Below are positions 15,928 to 23,327 of a stretch of DNA of 24,489 bases, piece by piece. The stretch covers positions 1 through 24,489 of the forward strand of contig JBNKHH010000078.1 in assembly GCA_050290245.1 (NCBI GenBank). Reading direction: 5' to 3'. The notes below the pieces were generated by a model. That model did not search any database and was not told where the DNA came from. It was given only the letters and a program-made list of their open reading frames with translations. The position numbers and the translations under genes are program-made. Each line of letters begins with the position of its first letter. Position 1 is the stretch's first letter. The DNA comes from JBNKHH01 sp050290245 (GTDB lineage: Bacteria; Pseudomonadota; Alphaproteobacteria; Rhodobacterales; Rhodobacteraceae).

Positions 15928-15956
15928 CTTATTGTTGGCGCTTAATACGGTGTCAT
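15928..15956 (-). promoter_or_regulatory. Putative chvI promoter
   Basis: ATGACA (15956-15951) and AATAAG (15933-15928) on the minus strand are spaced by 17 bases and leave a 29-base leader with AAAGGA before the chvI ATG. A GGCGCTTAA box (15937-15945) lies within the spacer, where a bound repressor would block the polymerase. Confidence 0.5.
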
Positions 15957-16106
15957 TTTTCGGGCATAATCGTGTCTGCCTTGAGGTAATTCAACAATAT
16001 TGTGCGAATCATTGGTATTCGACACGCTCACTCAACGGTATTTTTGTTGCGGAATGACTAATTTGCCGCAGTTCCGTGTATCCCGGTCGGAATGATTTCG
16101 CCTTGA

Positions 16107-16148
16107 TGGCGCTAACTTTAGTAAATGGGAAACTTGGTGGCGCTAACT
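16107..16148 (+). repeat. Tandem TGGCGCTAACT operator-like repeat upstream of pckA
   Basis: The 11-mer TGGCGCTAACT occurs at 16107-16117 and again at 16138-16148, 31 bases apart, or about three helical turns. Each copy sits in an imperfect 12-base palindrome related to GTTAGCGCTAAC (two mismatches each), the shape of a LacI-family operator. PckR of Sinorhizobium and CceR of Rhodobacter are LacI-family regulators of pckA, so they are the natural candidates. That assignment is inference. Confidence 0.55.
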
Positions 16149-16258
16149 GTGCGCTTGGGTCCTGTTCATCCTCCAAAACTCGGCGCTATAAGGCATCACT
16201 CTAGGGAAATGCCACATTTTCGGGGCATAGATTCAGACTGCTGAGGAGCATGGAGCAT

Positions 16259-17863
16259 ATGAGCCAGGGCCGGGTTAACCCCAATCGGACACTCGAGGAC
16301 CAAGGGATTTCAGGACTGGGAGAGGTCTATTACAACCTCATTGAGCCCGCGCTGATCGAACAGTCGCTGCGCCGTGGAGAAAGCGAACTTGGCATCGGTG
16401 GTACGCTTCTCGTGTCGACGGGCAAGTTCACCGGTCGTTCACCCGAGGACAAGTACGTCGTCCGTACGGCGACGACCGAAGACACCATCTGGTGGGAAAA
16501 CAACGCTCCGATGGCGCCCGAGGCTTTCGCCACGCTCAAGGCAGACATGATCCAGCACATGAAGGGGAAGGACTACTTCGTCCAGGACCTTTACGCCGGT
16601 GCCGACCAGACCCATCGGATGGACGTGCGCCTGATCAACGAGCTCGCCTGGCACAACCTCTTCATCCGTCACATGCTGCGCCGCCCGTCGCGCGACGAAC
16701 TTGACACCTTCTCTCCCGAGTGGACCGTCATCAACTGCCCGTCCTTCAAGGCCGATCCCGAGCGCCACGGCTGCCGTTCCGATACCGTCATCGCCATCAA
16801 CTTCGACGAGAAGATGATCCTTGTCGGCAACACCGAATACGCGGGTGAAAACAAAAAGGGCATCTTCTCGGTCCTGAACTACATCCTGACCGACAAGGGC
16901 GTGATGCCAATGCACTGCTCGGCCAACCACGCTGTCGGCAACCCCGTCGACACCGCCATCTTCTTCGGCCTGTCAGGCACCGGCAAGACCACCCTGTCCG
17001 CCGACCCGGAGCGCATCCTTCTGGGCGACGACGAACACGGCTGGTCCGAACGCGGCACCTACAACTTCGAGGGTGGCTGCTACGCCAAGACCCTCAACCT
17101 TTCCCGCGAGGCCGAGCCAGAGATCTATGACACATGCTCAATGTTCGGCACCGTGATCGAGAACATGGTCTACGACGCCGAAACCCGCGAACTGGACTTC
17201 GAAGACGACAGCCTGACCGCCAACACGCGTTGCGCCTATCCGCTGGAGTACATCTCGAACGCCAGCCCCACGGGCACTGCCGGCCACCCCAAGAACGTCG
17301 TGATGCTGACCTGCGATGCCTTCGGTGTCCTGCCTCCGATCGCGCGCCTGACCCCGGCCCAGGCCATGTACCACTTCCTGTCGGGCTTTACCTCGAAAAT
17401 GGCCGGCACCGAGCGCGGTGTGACCGAGCCACAGCCCGCCTTCTCGACCTGCTTCGGTGCGCCCTTCATGCCGCGCCGTCCCGAGGTCTATGGCAACATT
17501 CTGCGTGAAAAGATCGCCAAGCACGGCGCGACCTGCTGGCTGGTCAACACCGGCTGGACCGGTGGTGCTGTGGGCGAAGGCAGCCGGATGCCGATCAAGG
17601 CAACCCGCGCACTCCTGACCGCCGCTTTGAACGGTTCGCTTGAAAATGCCGAGTTCCGCAAAGACCCGAACTTCGGCTTCGAAGTCCCGGTCAGCGTCGC
17701 CTCGACCGCCGTACCGGATATCCTGCTTGACCCGCGCCGTACCTGGGCCGATCCGACTGCCTACGACGCGCAGGCCAAGAAGCTGGTCGAGATGTTCGCC
17801 AACAACTTTGCCCAATACGAACAGAACATCGACGACGATGTCCGGGCCGCCGCCATCGGCTAA
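16259..17863 (+). CDS. pckA: Phosphoenolpyruvate carboxykinase (ATP)
   Basis: 534 residues from the ATG at 16259. GAGGAG at 16243-16248 lies 10 bases before it but only one base before the ATG at 16250, so the shorter start is preferred. The enzyme makes phosphoenolpyruvate from oxaloacetate and ATP, the first gluconeogenic step from C4 acids. Motifs: GKFTGRSPEDKYVV (substrate), MHCSANHAV, the P-loop GLSGTGKTT at about 237-245, the second phosphate/metal motif LLGDDEHGW, and WLVNTGWTGG. Length is typical of bacterial ATP-type enzymes. A strong terminator follows. Control probably runs through the repeats in the upstream region. Confidence 0.97.
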   Translation: MSQGRVNPNRTLEDQGISGLGEVYYNLIEPALIEQSLRRGESELGIGGTLLVSTGKFTGRSPEDKYVVRTATTEDTIWWENNAPMAPEAFATLKADMIQHMKGKDYFVQDLYAGADQTHRMDVRLINELAWHNLFIRHMLRRPSRDELDTFSPEWTVINCPSFKADPERHGCRSDTVIAINFDEKMILVGNTEYAGENKKGIFSVLNYILTDKGVMPMHCSANHAVGNPVDTAIFFGLSGTGKTTLSADPERILLGDDEHGWSERGTYNFEGGCYAKTLNLSREAEPEIYDTCSMFGTVIENMVYDAETRELDFEDDSLTANTRCAYPLEYISNASPTGTAGHPKNVVMLTCDAFGVLPPIARLTPAQAMYHFLSGFTSKMAGTERGVTEPQPAFSTCFGAPFMPRRPEVYGNILREKIAKHGATCWLVNTGWTGGAVGEGSRMPIKATRALLTAALNGSLENAEFRKDPNFGFEVPVSVASTAVPDILLDPRRTWADPTAYDAQAKKLVEMFANNFAQYEQNIDDDVRAAAIG

Positions 17864-17886
17864 ATCCCGTCGGATGCAACTGACAG

Positions 17887-17918
17887 ACCGCGTCCCCTCG
17901 GGGGCGCGGTTTTGTTTT
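17887..17918 (+). terminator. Intrinsic terminator of pckA
   Basis: ACCGCGTCCC (17887-17896), loop CTCG, GGGGCGCGGT (17901-17910): a 10-pair stem with one G-T wobble, followed by TTTGTTTT. It lies 23 bases after the pckA stop. Confidence 0.9.
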
Positions 17919-17998
17919 GGTCAACCGCTTTTGGCGTCGATGCGGTGGATTGAGCCATATCATGTGCAAGTGTCATGGTTTTCCGCCAAGATGGGGCC

Positions 17999-19294
17999 AT
18001 GGCCATCGCTCTCATCTTCTTCTACCTCGCCCTGGTCACCGCCCCGCTTGCCTTCGCAGCGGGACAGGACCTGGCGCCGCGCGGCCTTTTGGATGAACTC
18101 GCCACCGGTGCGGGCATGGCAGGCATGGCCATTCTCCTCGTCGAATTCCTGCTGTCGGGCCGGTTCCGCACCATATCCCGACCCTACGGGATGGACGTCA
18201 CAATGCGGTTCCACCAGCTTCTCGCCCGTACGGCGCTGGCGCTGTTGATCCTGCATCCACTCCTTTACACGACTTGGGACAAACGCCCCCGCGGCCATCC
18301 CCGGTTTGCAGAGGCCGTGGCTTTCGACCTGACCGGGCTTTTGTCCGGCATCGCCGCCTGGCTTCTTCTCGGGGCCATCGTCGCAATGGCAATGAGCCGC
18401 TCGGACCTCGGCTATCGCTACGAAGTCTGGCGCCTGATCCACGGGATCAGCGCCACCGTCATGGCAAGTCTCGCCGTATTCCACGCAACAGAACTCGGCC
18501 GCTACAGTGCCGCGCCCATCCTGTTCTGGTACTGGTGGAGCCTCTTCGCCCTAGCGCTCCTCTCGCTACTCTTTATCTATTTTGTCAAACCTCTGGCCCG
18601 CCTGCGCCGCCCCTGGCGCGTGGCCCAGGTCGCCCACGCCGCCGACAAGATGTGGCAGGTCACCTTAACTCCCGACGGCCATGACGGGCTGAGCTATGAG
18701 GCCGGGCAGTTCGCGTGGGCGCGCTTTGGCAAAAGCGCTTTCGGTTTGAACGAAAACCCCTTCTCTATCGCGTCCGCCCCCGCCGAGGGGAGCGACATCA
18801 CGTTCCTGATCAAGGAACTGGGTGATTCAACCCGTACCCTGGGCAGCCTGAAACCCGGAACCCGCGCCTATCTCGATGCGCCGCATGGAAACCTGACGAT
18901 CGCGAACCGCACCAATCCCGGCATCGCCCTGATCGCAGGCGGCGTGGGCCTCGCACCCCTGCTTGGCATACTTCGCGAGATGAAGGCGACGCAGGATGCG
19001 CGCCCCAACATCCTTGTCTATGGCAACCGCCACGAGGGTCAGATCGCGTTCGGTCCCGACCTCGACGCTCTCGCGGGCGAGGTCCATCACGTCCTCTCCG
19101 AACCCGGTCCCAATTGGGCCGGTGACACCGGTTTCATCAACCGCAGCATCCTCACCCGCCATTTCGCAGGCCGCACGGACTGGCTCTTTGTTCTCTGTGG
19201 ACCGCCCGCCATGCTGGACGCGGTCGAGGACGCGCTGATCGACCTTGGCGTGGCCGCTCACGATATCTTGTCGGAAAGGTTCGTCTATGACTGA
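17999..19294 (+). CDS. Ferric-reductase-like flavocytochrome (NOX/FRE superfamily)
   Basis: 431 residues from the ATG at 17999; an ATG at 17975 adds eight polar residues and neither has a strong ribosome site. About six membrane helices make up the N-terminal half. Two His pairs, His72/His86 and His148/His162, each spaced by 14 residues, match the bis-heme arrangement of this superfamily. The C-terminal half is a ferredoxin-reductase-like module: FAD region ENPFSIASAPAEG, NAD(P) region AGGVGLAPLLGILREM and LCGPPAMLDAVEDAL, ending SERFVYD. It would move electrons from NAD(P)H via FAD and heme across the inner membrane. Physiological acceptor (ferric iron, oxygen or other) is unknown. Confidence 0.9.
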   Translation: MAIALIFFYLALVTAPLAFAAGQDLAPRGLLDELATGAGMAGMAILLVEFLLSGRFRTISRPYGMDVTMRFHQLLARTALALLILHPLLYTTWDKRPRGHPRFAEAVAFDLTGLLSGIAAWLLLGAIVAMAMSRSDLGYRYEVWRLIHGISATVMASLAVFHATELGRYSAAPILFWYWWSLFALALLSLLFIYFVKPLARLRRPWRVAQVAHAADKMWQVTLTPDGHDGLSYEAGQFAWARFGKSAFGLNENPFSIASAPAEGSDITFLIKELGDSTRTLGSLKPGTRAYLDAPHGNLTIANRTNPGIALIAGGVGLAPLLGILREMKATQDARPNILVYGNRHEGQIAFGPDLDALAGEVHHVLSEPGPNWAGDTGFINRSILTRHFAGRTDWLFVLCGPPAMLDAVEDALIDLGVAAHDILSERFVYD

Positions 19295-19385
19295 CCGCAC
19301 ACCGCTTCGCCGCCGCATGCGCCGTGCCTGGCATGGGTTCCACCTGTTCCTCGTCCTAGTCCTGATCGTCTTCGCGCTGCGCTAG
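19287..19385 (+). CDS. Small membrane protein, 32 residues
   Basis: A short frame that overlaps the end of the flavocytochrome gene by 8 bases. GGAAAGG lies about 8 bases before its ATG, which supports translation. The product has an Arg-rich start (RTPLRRRMRRAW) and then one hydrophobic segment FHLFLVLVLIVFAL, ending LR. The positive-inside rule predicts N-in topology. It may be a small subunit of the flavocytochrome, in the manner of other tiny oxidase partners, but nothing in the sequence proves this. It ends within GCTAGC, overlapping the stop of the opposite permease gene by 4 bases. It could also be a chance frame. Confidence 0.5.
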   Translation: MTDRTPLRRRMRRAWHGFHLFLVLVLIVFALR

Positions 19386-20152
19386 CCGAAGACGCCTCGC
19401 CGGATCAGGTTCAGGCCCGCGGCCAGCAGCACAATCGTGACAACGAACCGAAACTTGTCCTGATCCAACCGGTCCTGAACGGCAACCCCGGCCACCATCC
19501 CGATCAGCGCCGGAATCAACAGCAAGACCGACAGCCTGAGACCCTCGCCCGCAAGGACGCCCGAGCGAACGTGCGCCAGGGCGAAGACCACCGCCCCAAC
19601 ACCGTAGACCACGCCCTGAACCCTGACATGCTCCTTCTTTGGCGTATCCAGCGCAGTCAGATACAGAACGGTTGGCGGCCCCCAGGTGCCGGTGAACCCG
19701 CCGAGCGTCCCTGCCACCGAGCCGATGCCCAACTCGGCCAAACGCCGGTTTTCTGGATCGACCTTCGGCCTCCACCCGATCAGCTGCAAAGTTGTAAAGG
19801 CGGTAATGGTCAGACCGAGGATAGTGAACAACAGCCCGGTCGGCACCCTTGTGAAGAACTGCGCACTAATTGCGCTGCAAGACAGGGCAATTGCCAGGTA
19901 ACGCCAATGCGCCTTGGCCGAGATGATCGCCGCGCTGATCCCGCTCCGAAACGCCTGCCACAGGTTCGCCGCCACTGTCGGCACGATCAACCCCGCAAGC
20001 GCCATCTCGGGCGACAGGAACGAACCCAGACTGGAAATCATGATCAAAGGCATGGCGAAACCCGTCGTGCCCTTTACCACGCCTGCGATAAAGGCGAAGG
20101 CTACGGCGGCGCCAAATAGTCCCGCTCCTAGACCGATGGACTCCAAAAGCAT
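19382..20152 (-). CDS. TauE/SafE (TSUP) family membrane permease
   Basis: 256 residues with about seven or eight hydrophobic helices. The N-terminal repeat contains GVVKGTTGFAMPLIMISSLGSF, and the second-half motif reads GSVAGTLGGFTGTWGPPTVLYL; this paired glycine-rich arrangement identifies the TSUP family (DUF81). Members export or import sulfite, sulfoacetate, taurine-related or other small organosulfur anions; the substrate here cannot be read. It is divergent from mcd across 147 bases and convergent with the small membrane ORF. Confidence 0.92.
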   Translation of the reverse strand: MLLESIGLGAGLFGAAVAFAFIAGVVKGTTGFAMPLIMISSLGSFLSPEMALAGLIVPTVAANLWQAFRSGISAAIISAKAHWRYLAIALSCSAISAQFFTRVPTGLLFTILGLTITAFTTLQLIGWRPKVDPENRRLAELGIGSVAGTLGGFTGTWGPPTVLYLTALDTPKKEHVRVQGVVYGVGAVVFALAHVRSGVLAGEGLRLSVLLLIPALIGMVAGVAVQDRLDQDKFRFVVTIVLLAAGLNLIRRGVFG

Positions 20153-20241
20153 GGCACCGACCTATCCAAAGGTTCGGCCGCGTGGAAGAAAAATCGGTCG
20201 CGACATTTTCAGTCGCCTTTGAGCCGGTATTTGAAATCTTC

Positions 20242-20270
20242 TTGCGCTGCAGATGCATTCACACTATGCC
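20242..20270 (+). promoter_or_regulatory. Weak candidate mcd promoter
   Basis: TTGCGC (20242-20247), 17 bases, TATGCC (20265-20270), 29 bases before the mcd ATG. The spacing is right but the -10 box is poor. TGCAGA occurs in the spacer and again about 26 bases downstream, within the leader. Offered as a candidate only. Confidence 0.3.
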
Positions 20271-20299
20271 TTCGCAGGTGCAGAATAAGAGAGAGTCCC

Positions 20300-21982
20300 A
20301 TGCCGCATGATGGAAGCGTCCCGATGACCGAAAGCCCCGTCCTGTCCGATCTCCTCGCGCTGACCCGCGCCGCCATCGAACCTGCCGAGGCGCTGTTGTC
20401 GCGCGCCCGGGAAACCGTTCGTGAAAAGGTCGTTGTCGACGGCAAACCGAGTGCTGCGCGCATCGAGGAAGAGCAGACCGCCGCCCATGGCCTTGCATGG
20501 CTCGCCACTTATGTCGAGGCGCTGCGCCAGATGCACCGCTGGGCCGAACGCATCGAGGAAGACGGCAAGTTCGGCGAAGTCGAACAGCTGATCCTGCAAA
20601 TCGCTTTCGCTGAATACCTCTGGCAGCTCTACGGCGGCATCCCGATGAGCCAGGGCGAGATCATCCGCCCTCAGGACATGGGACTGACGCAGGACGATCA
20701 ACGCCTTCTGATGACCGATGCCGTCATGACACTGACCCAGTCGGGCAACAGCCAGGCGGCACGCCTGCGCCTTGTCGCATTGATGGAGCGTCAGAACGCC
20801 GACATCACCTTCGGCGCCACCGGTCTCGACGACGAACTCGAAATGATCCGCGAGCAATTCCGGCGCTTTTCCAAGGACAAGGTCGAACCCCACGCCCACG
20901 AATGGCACCTACGGGACGAACTGATCCCGATGGAGATCATCGACGAACTCGCCGAGATGGGAGTCTTCGGCCTGACCATCCCCGAAGAAAACGGCGGCTT
21001 CGGCCTGTCCAAGGCCTCGATGGTCGTTGTGTCCGAAGAACTCTCGCGCGGCTATATTGGCGTCGGCTCGCTCGGCACCCGTTCCGAGATCGCCGCCGAG
21101 CTGATCCTCTGTGGCGGCACCGACGAACAAAAGGAAAAATGGCTCCCCGGCCTCGCCTCGGGTGAAATCCTGCCCACGGCTGTCTTCACGGAACCCAACA
21201 CCGGCTCCGACCTCGGCAGCTTGCGCACCAAGGCCGTGAAGGACGGCGACAACTGGGTGCTGAACGGCAACAAGACCTGGATCACCCACGCGGCCCGCAC
21301 GCACGTCATGACCGTACTTGCCCGTTCGGTGCCCGACACCAACGACTATCGCGGCCTGTCGATGTTCCTCGCCGAAAAGACCCCTGGCACCGATGAGACA
21401 CCCTTCGTCGACCCCGGTCTCTCGGGCGGCGAGATCGAAGTGCTCGGCTATCGCGGCATGAAGGAGTACACCGTCAACTTCGACGATTTCCACGTAAAGG
21501 GCGAAAACCTTCTCGGCGGAGAAGAGGGCCAGGGCTTCAAGCAGCTGATGCAGACGTTCGAAAGCGCCCGCATCCAGACCGCAGCCCGCGCCATCGGCGT
21601 CGCGCAATCCGCGCTGGATGTCGGCCTGCAATACGCCCAGGACCGCAAACAATTCGGAAAGCCCCTGATCGCCTTCCCGCGCGTGGCCTCGAAACTGGCG
21701 ATGATGGCGGTCGAAATCATGATCGCCCGTCAGCTCACCTATTTCTCGGCCTGGGAAAAGGACCACGACCGCCGCTGCGACCTCGAGGCAGGGATGGCCA
21801 AGCTCCTCGGCGCCCGTGTTGCCTGGGCCGCGGCCGACAACGCGCTGCAAATCCACGGCGGCAACGGCTTTGCCCAGGAATACGCGATCAGCCGCATCCT
21901 CTGCGACGCCCGCATTCTCAACATTTTTGAAGGTGCCGCCGAAATCCAGGCACAGGTCATCGCCCGCCGGGTGTTGTCATGA
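20300..21982 (+). CDS. mcd: (2S)-methylsuccinyl-CoA dehydrogenase
   Basis: 560 residues from the ATG at 20300, with GAGAG five bases upstream. The acyl-CoA dehydrogenase core begins at about residue 170. It is preceded by an extra helical domain with EQTAAHGLAWLATYVEALRQ, which, with the overall size, is the mark of Mcd rather than a 380-residue acyl-CoA dehydrogenase. Core motifs: FTEPNTGSDLGSLRTKA (FAD), NGNKTWITHA, ALQIHGGNGFAQEY, and the catalytic Glu544 in IFEGAAEIQ. It oxidises methylsuccinyl-CoA to mesaconyl-CoA in the ethylmalonyl-CoA pathway of acetyl-CoA assimilation and gives electrons to EtfAB. Other long acyl-CoA dehydrogenases are less likely. Confidence 0.88.
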   Translation: MPHDGSVPMTESPVLSDLLALTRAAIEPAEALLSRARETVREKVVVDGKPSAARIEEEQTAAHGLAWLATYVEALRQMHRWAERIEEDGKFGEVEQLILQIAFAEYLWQLYGGIPMSQGEIIRPQDMGLTQDDQRLLMTDAVMTLTQSGNSQAARLRLVALMERQNADITFGATGLDDELEMIREQFRRFSKDKVEPHAHEWHLRDELIPMEIIDELAEMGVFGLTIPEENGGFGLSKASMVVVSEELSRGYIGVGSLGTRSEIAAELILCGGTDEQKEKWLPGLASGEILPTAVFTEPNTGSDLGSLRTKAVKDGDNWVLNGNKTWITHAARTHVMTVLARSVPDTNDYRGLSMFLAEKTPGTDETPFVDPGLSGGEIEVLGYRGMKEYTVNFDDFHVKGENLLGGEEGQGFKQLMQTFESARIQTAARAIGVAQSALDVGLQYAQDRKQFGKPLIAFPRVASKLAMMAVEIMIARQLTYFSAWEKDHDRRCDLEAGMAKLLGARVAWAAADNALQIHGGNGFAQEYAISRILCDARILNIFEGAAEIQAQVIARRVLS

Positions 21983-21997
21983 GGCACTGAAACCTGC

Positions 21998-22023
21998 GGC
22001 GGAGGCCTTCCGGCACCGCCTTT
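21998..22023 (+). terminator. Probable mcd terminator
   Basis: GGCGG-ag-GCC, loop TTCC, GGC-a-CCGCC, then TTT. The stem has eight pairs around a small internal loop. It starts 15 bases after the mcd stop and abuts the stop of the opposite gene at 22022. The T-run is short. Confidence 0.5.
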
Positions 22024-22624
22024 ACCACCAGATCGAATGCACCACCCGGCACGGGGTGTTGCGCTCGCCGTCGTCCTCTTTCGACGCTTCGAACCGGCAC
22101 CGCTCCAGAGCGCGCGCCTCGGCCTGCCACGGCGTCGAAAACCCCCAGGCCCAGCCGGCCTCGCCTGCTTCGGAAATCGCAAAGGCCTTCGCCCCTTCTC
22201 GCGCACCGTAGCCGACGAACGACTTCAGTGTGGACCGGCTGACCACCAACTCGCCTTTCTCCGCCGGGCGCTCCGGCGCCATCCTCGCGACAACCCGGCA
22301 CCGATTCTGTTCGGTCTGGCAATACGAAAGCGCGCTGCTTTCGGCCGCATCCGGATCGTTGTTGCCCCAACTCGCCCCCCAAAGCGAACCGGGACCGACG
22401 GCGAAAGCGCCAAAGTGGTCGCTCCGTGCACTCCATTCTGCAAAGCCTGCTTGCTGTTCGCCAGTCAAATCCACCATCTCGACAAGCTCGACTCGGCTCT
22501 CTCCGGCGACAAGGCGCAGATTGGGCGCACGCCAGAACGCCTGCCCAACAAGGCCCACCAAAAGGGCAATTCCCACACCCAGGACCACAAGGCCCAATAT
22601 CGTCCCGCGTTTCGACGTCCCCAT
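22022..22624 (-). CDS. Membrane-anchored protein with two DUF4189-like repeats
   Basis: 200 residues from the ATG at 22624 (GGAG just upstream); an ATG at 22684 is possible but adds residues before the membrane segment. One hydrophobic helix spans about 9-29, so the rest is probably periplasmic. Two related segments follow: 70-115 (FGAFAVGPGSLWGASWGN, Cys102, Cys109) and 145-198 (AKAFAISEAGEAGWAWGFS, Cys176, Cys192). Each has the pattern of a strand with Gly/Ser/Trp, an Ala-rich helix, and two Cys ending in CRVV, as in DUF4189. Disulphides within each repeat are likely. Function unknown. Convergent with mcd. Confidence 0.78.
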   Translation of the reverse strand: MGTSKRGTILGLVVLGVGIALLVGLVGQAFWRAPNLRLVAGESRVELVEMVDLTGEQQAGFAEWSARSDHFGAFAVGPGSLWGASWGNNDPDAAESSALSYCQTEQNRCRVVARMAPERPAEKGELVVSRSTLKSFVGYGAREGAKAFAISEAGEAGWAWGFSTPWQAEARALERCRFEASKEDDGERNTPCRVVHSIWW

Positions 22625-22700
22625 AGCTCCGCACTTTACGATCAAATCGGGCAAAATGATGGAGATTGACGGCGGCAAACCCAAGTCTCATCAATTCATC

Positions 22701-23090
22701 ATGAAATCTCTCTGGATCCTGGCCCTCCTGCCCCTCTCCGCCTGCGCCGATGAAACCATCTCGGGCTACGCAGATACCGGCGCAACCTACCGCCTGACCC
22801 ATATCGGCGAAGCGATCTTCACCGCCGATGCAACCATCACCTTCCCGAAACAGGGTGTCGCCCGTGGAAAGGCCCCCTGCAACACATGGTCGGCGACGCA
22901 AACCGCACCCTACCCCTGGCTTTCCCTTGGCCCCATAGCCCGGACCGAGCGCGCCTGCCCCGCCCTCGCCGCCGAGCAAACCTTCTTCGACGCTCTCACC
23001 ACCATGACCCTGGCCGAAGTACAGGGCGCGACACTGATCCTGTCGAATGACGCCGGAGTGGAAATGGTGTTTTCGGCTGAGAACCAGTAG
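22701..23090 (+). CDS. META-domain lipoprotein
   Basis: 129 residues. The start at 22701 gives a clean lipoprotein signal with lipobox LSAC and Cys15; an ATG at 22656 would bury it. No good ribosome site is visible before 22701. The body is a META/HslJ-like domain: ATYRLTHIGEAIFTADATITF, GKAPCNTWSATQ, then RTERACPALAAEQTFFDAL and LILSNDAGVEMVF. The two mature-region Cys (in APCN and RACP) are the ones usually conserved in this family. Such proteins are envelope-located with no proven biochemical activity. Divergent from the DUF4189-like gene across 76 bases. Confidence 0.85.
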   Translation: MKSLWILALLPLSACADETISGYADTGATYRLTHIGEAIFTADATITFPKQGVARGKAPCNTWSATQTAPYPWLSLGPIARTERACPALAAEQTFFDALTTMTLAEVQGATLILSNDAGVEMVFSAENQ

Positions 23091-23327
23091 TGATTAATAA
23101 ATAACAAGCGGCGGCAAAGACGCTACGGTATGCCTTTGGCCACAGATGCATTTGATCAGATGCTTGCGACCAACTGATATACCTCAAATACATCTACGCA
23201 GATAACCTTTTAACGCGTTCCGGGCCCGCCGACCTACCAAAGGTGCGAATAGGTGACCTTGGCGCCATAGCGTGCAGACCGGATCGCTCAACAAGATCAT
23301 CTCAAAGGCGCTGGCCGACGTAACCTT
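23091..23327. other. Intergenic stretch, AT-richer, no gene seen
   Basis: 237 bases between the META gene and the glycosyltransferase-like gene. It opens with an AT-rich run after the stop codon (TGATTAATAAATAAC). A near-palindrome GCATTTGATCAGATGC is at about 23147-23162. No frame with a ribosome site, no transposase remnant and no hairpin with a T-run was recognised. Confidence 0.5.

Larger units (their letters stand above)
15899..16258. promoter_or_regulatory. chvI-pckA divergent control region
   Basis: A 360-base AT-richer stretch without a gene. It holds the chvI promoter (15928-15956), a perfect 10-base palindrome ACAATATTGT at 15994-16003, and four GGCGCTWA-type boxes: 15937-15945, 16108-16117, 16139-16148 and 16182-16189. 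A TATAAG element at 16187-16192, overlapping the last box and about 50 bases before the pckA SD, is a candidate pckA -10 box, though no good -35 box is seen. Confidence 0.6.

Noticed and set aside
16250..16258. ATG at 16250 as the pckA start
   Set aside because: The GAGGAG ribosome site would be one base from it; the ATG at 16259 has workable spacing and the expected N-terminus.
20219..20299. Upstream extension of mcd giving 587 residues
   Set aside because: The added residues are Cys/Arg-rich and lie over the likely promoter; the ATG at 20300 has a ribosome site.
21957..22979. Minus-strand frame of 340 codons across the DUF4189-like and META genes
   Set aside because: Gly/Arg-rich product covering two better-supported genes in other frames; no domain.
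23147..23162. Near-palindrome GCATTTGATCAGATGC as an operator or IS end
   Set aside because: A single copy with no flanking target duplication, transposase or nearby promoter.
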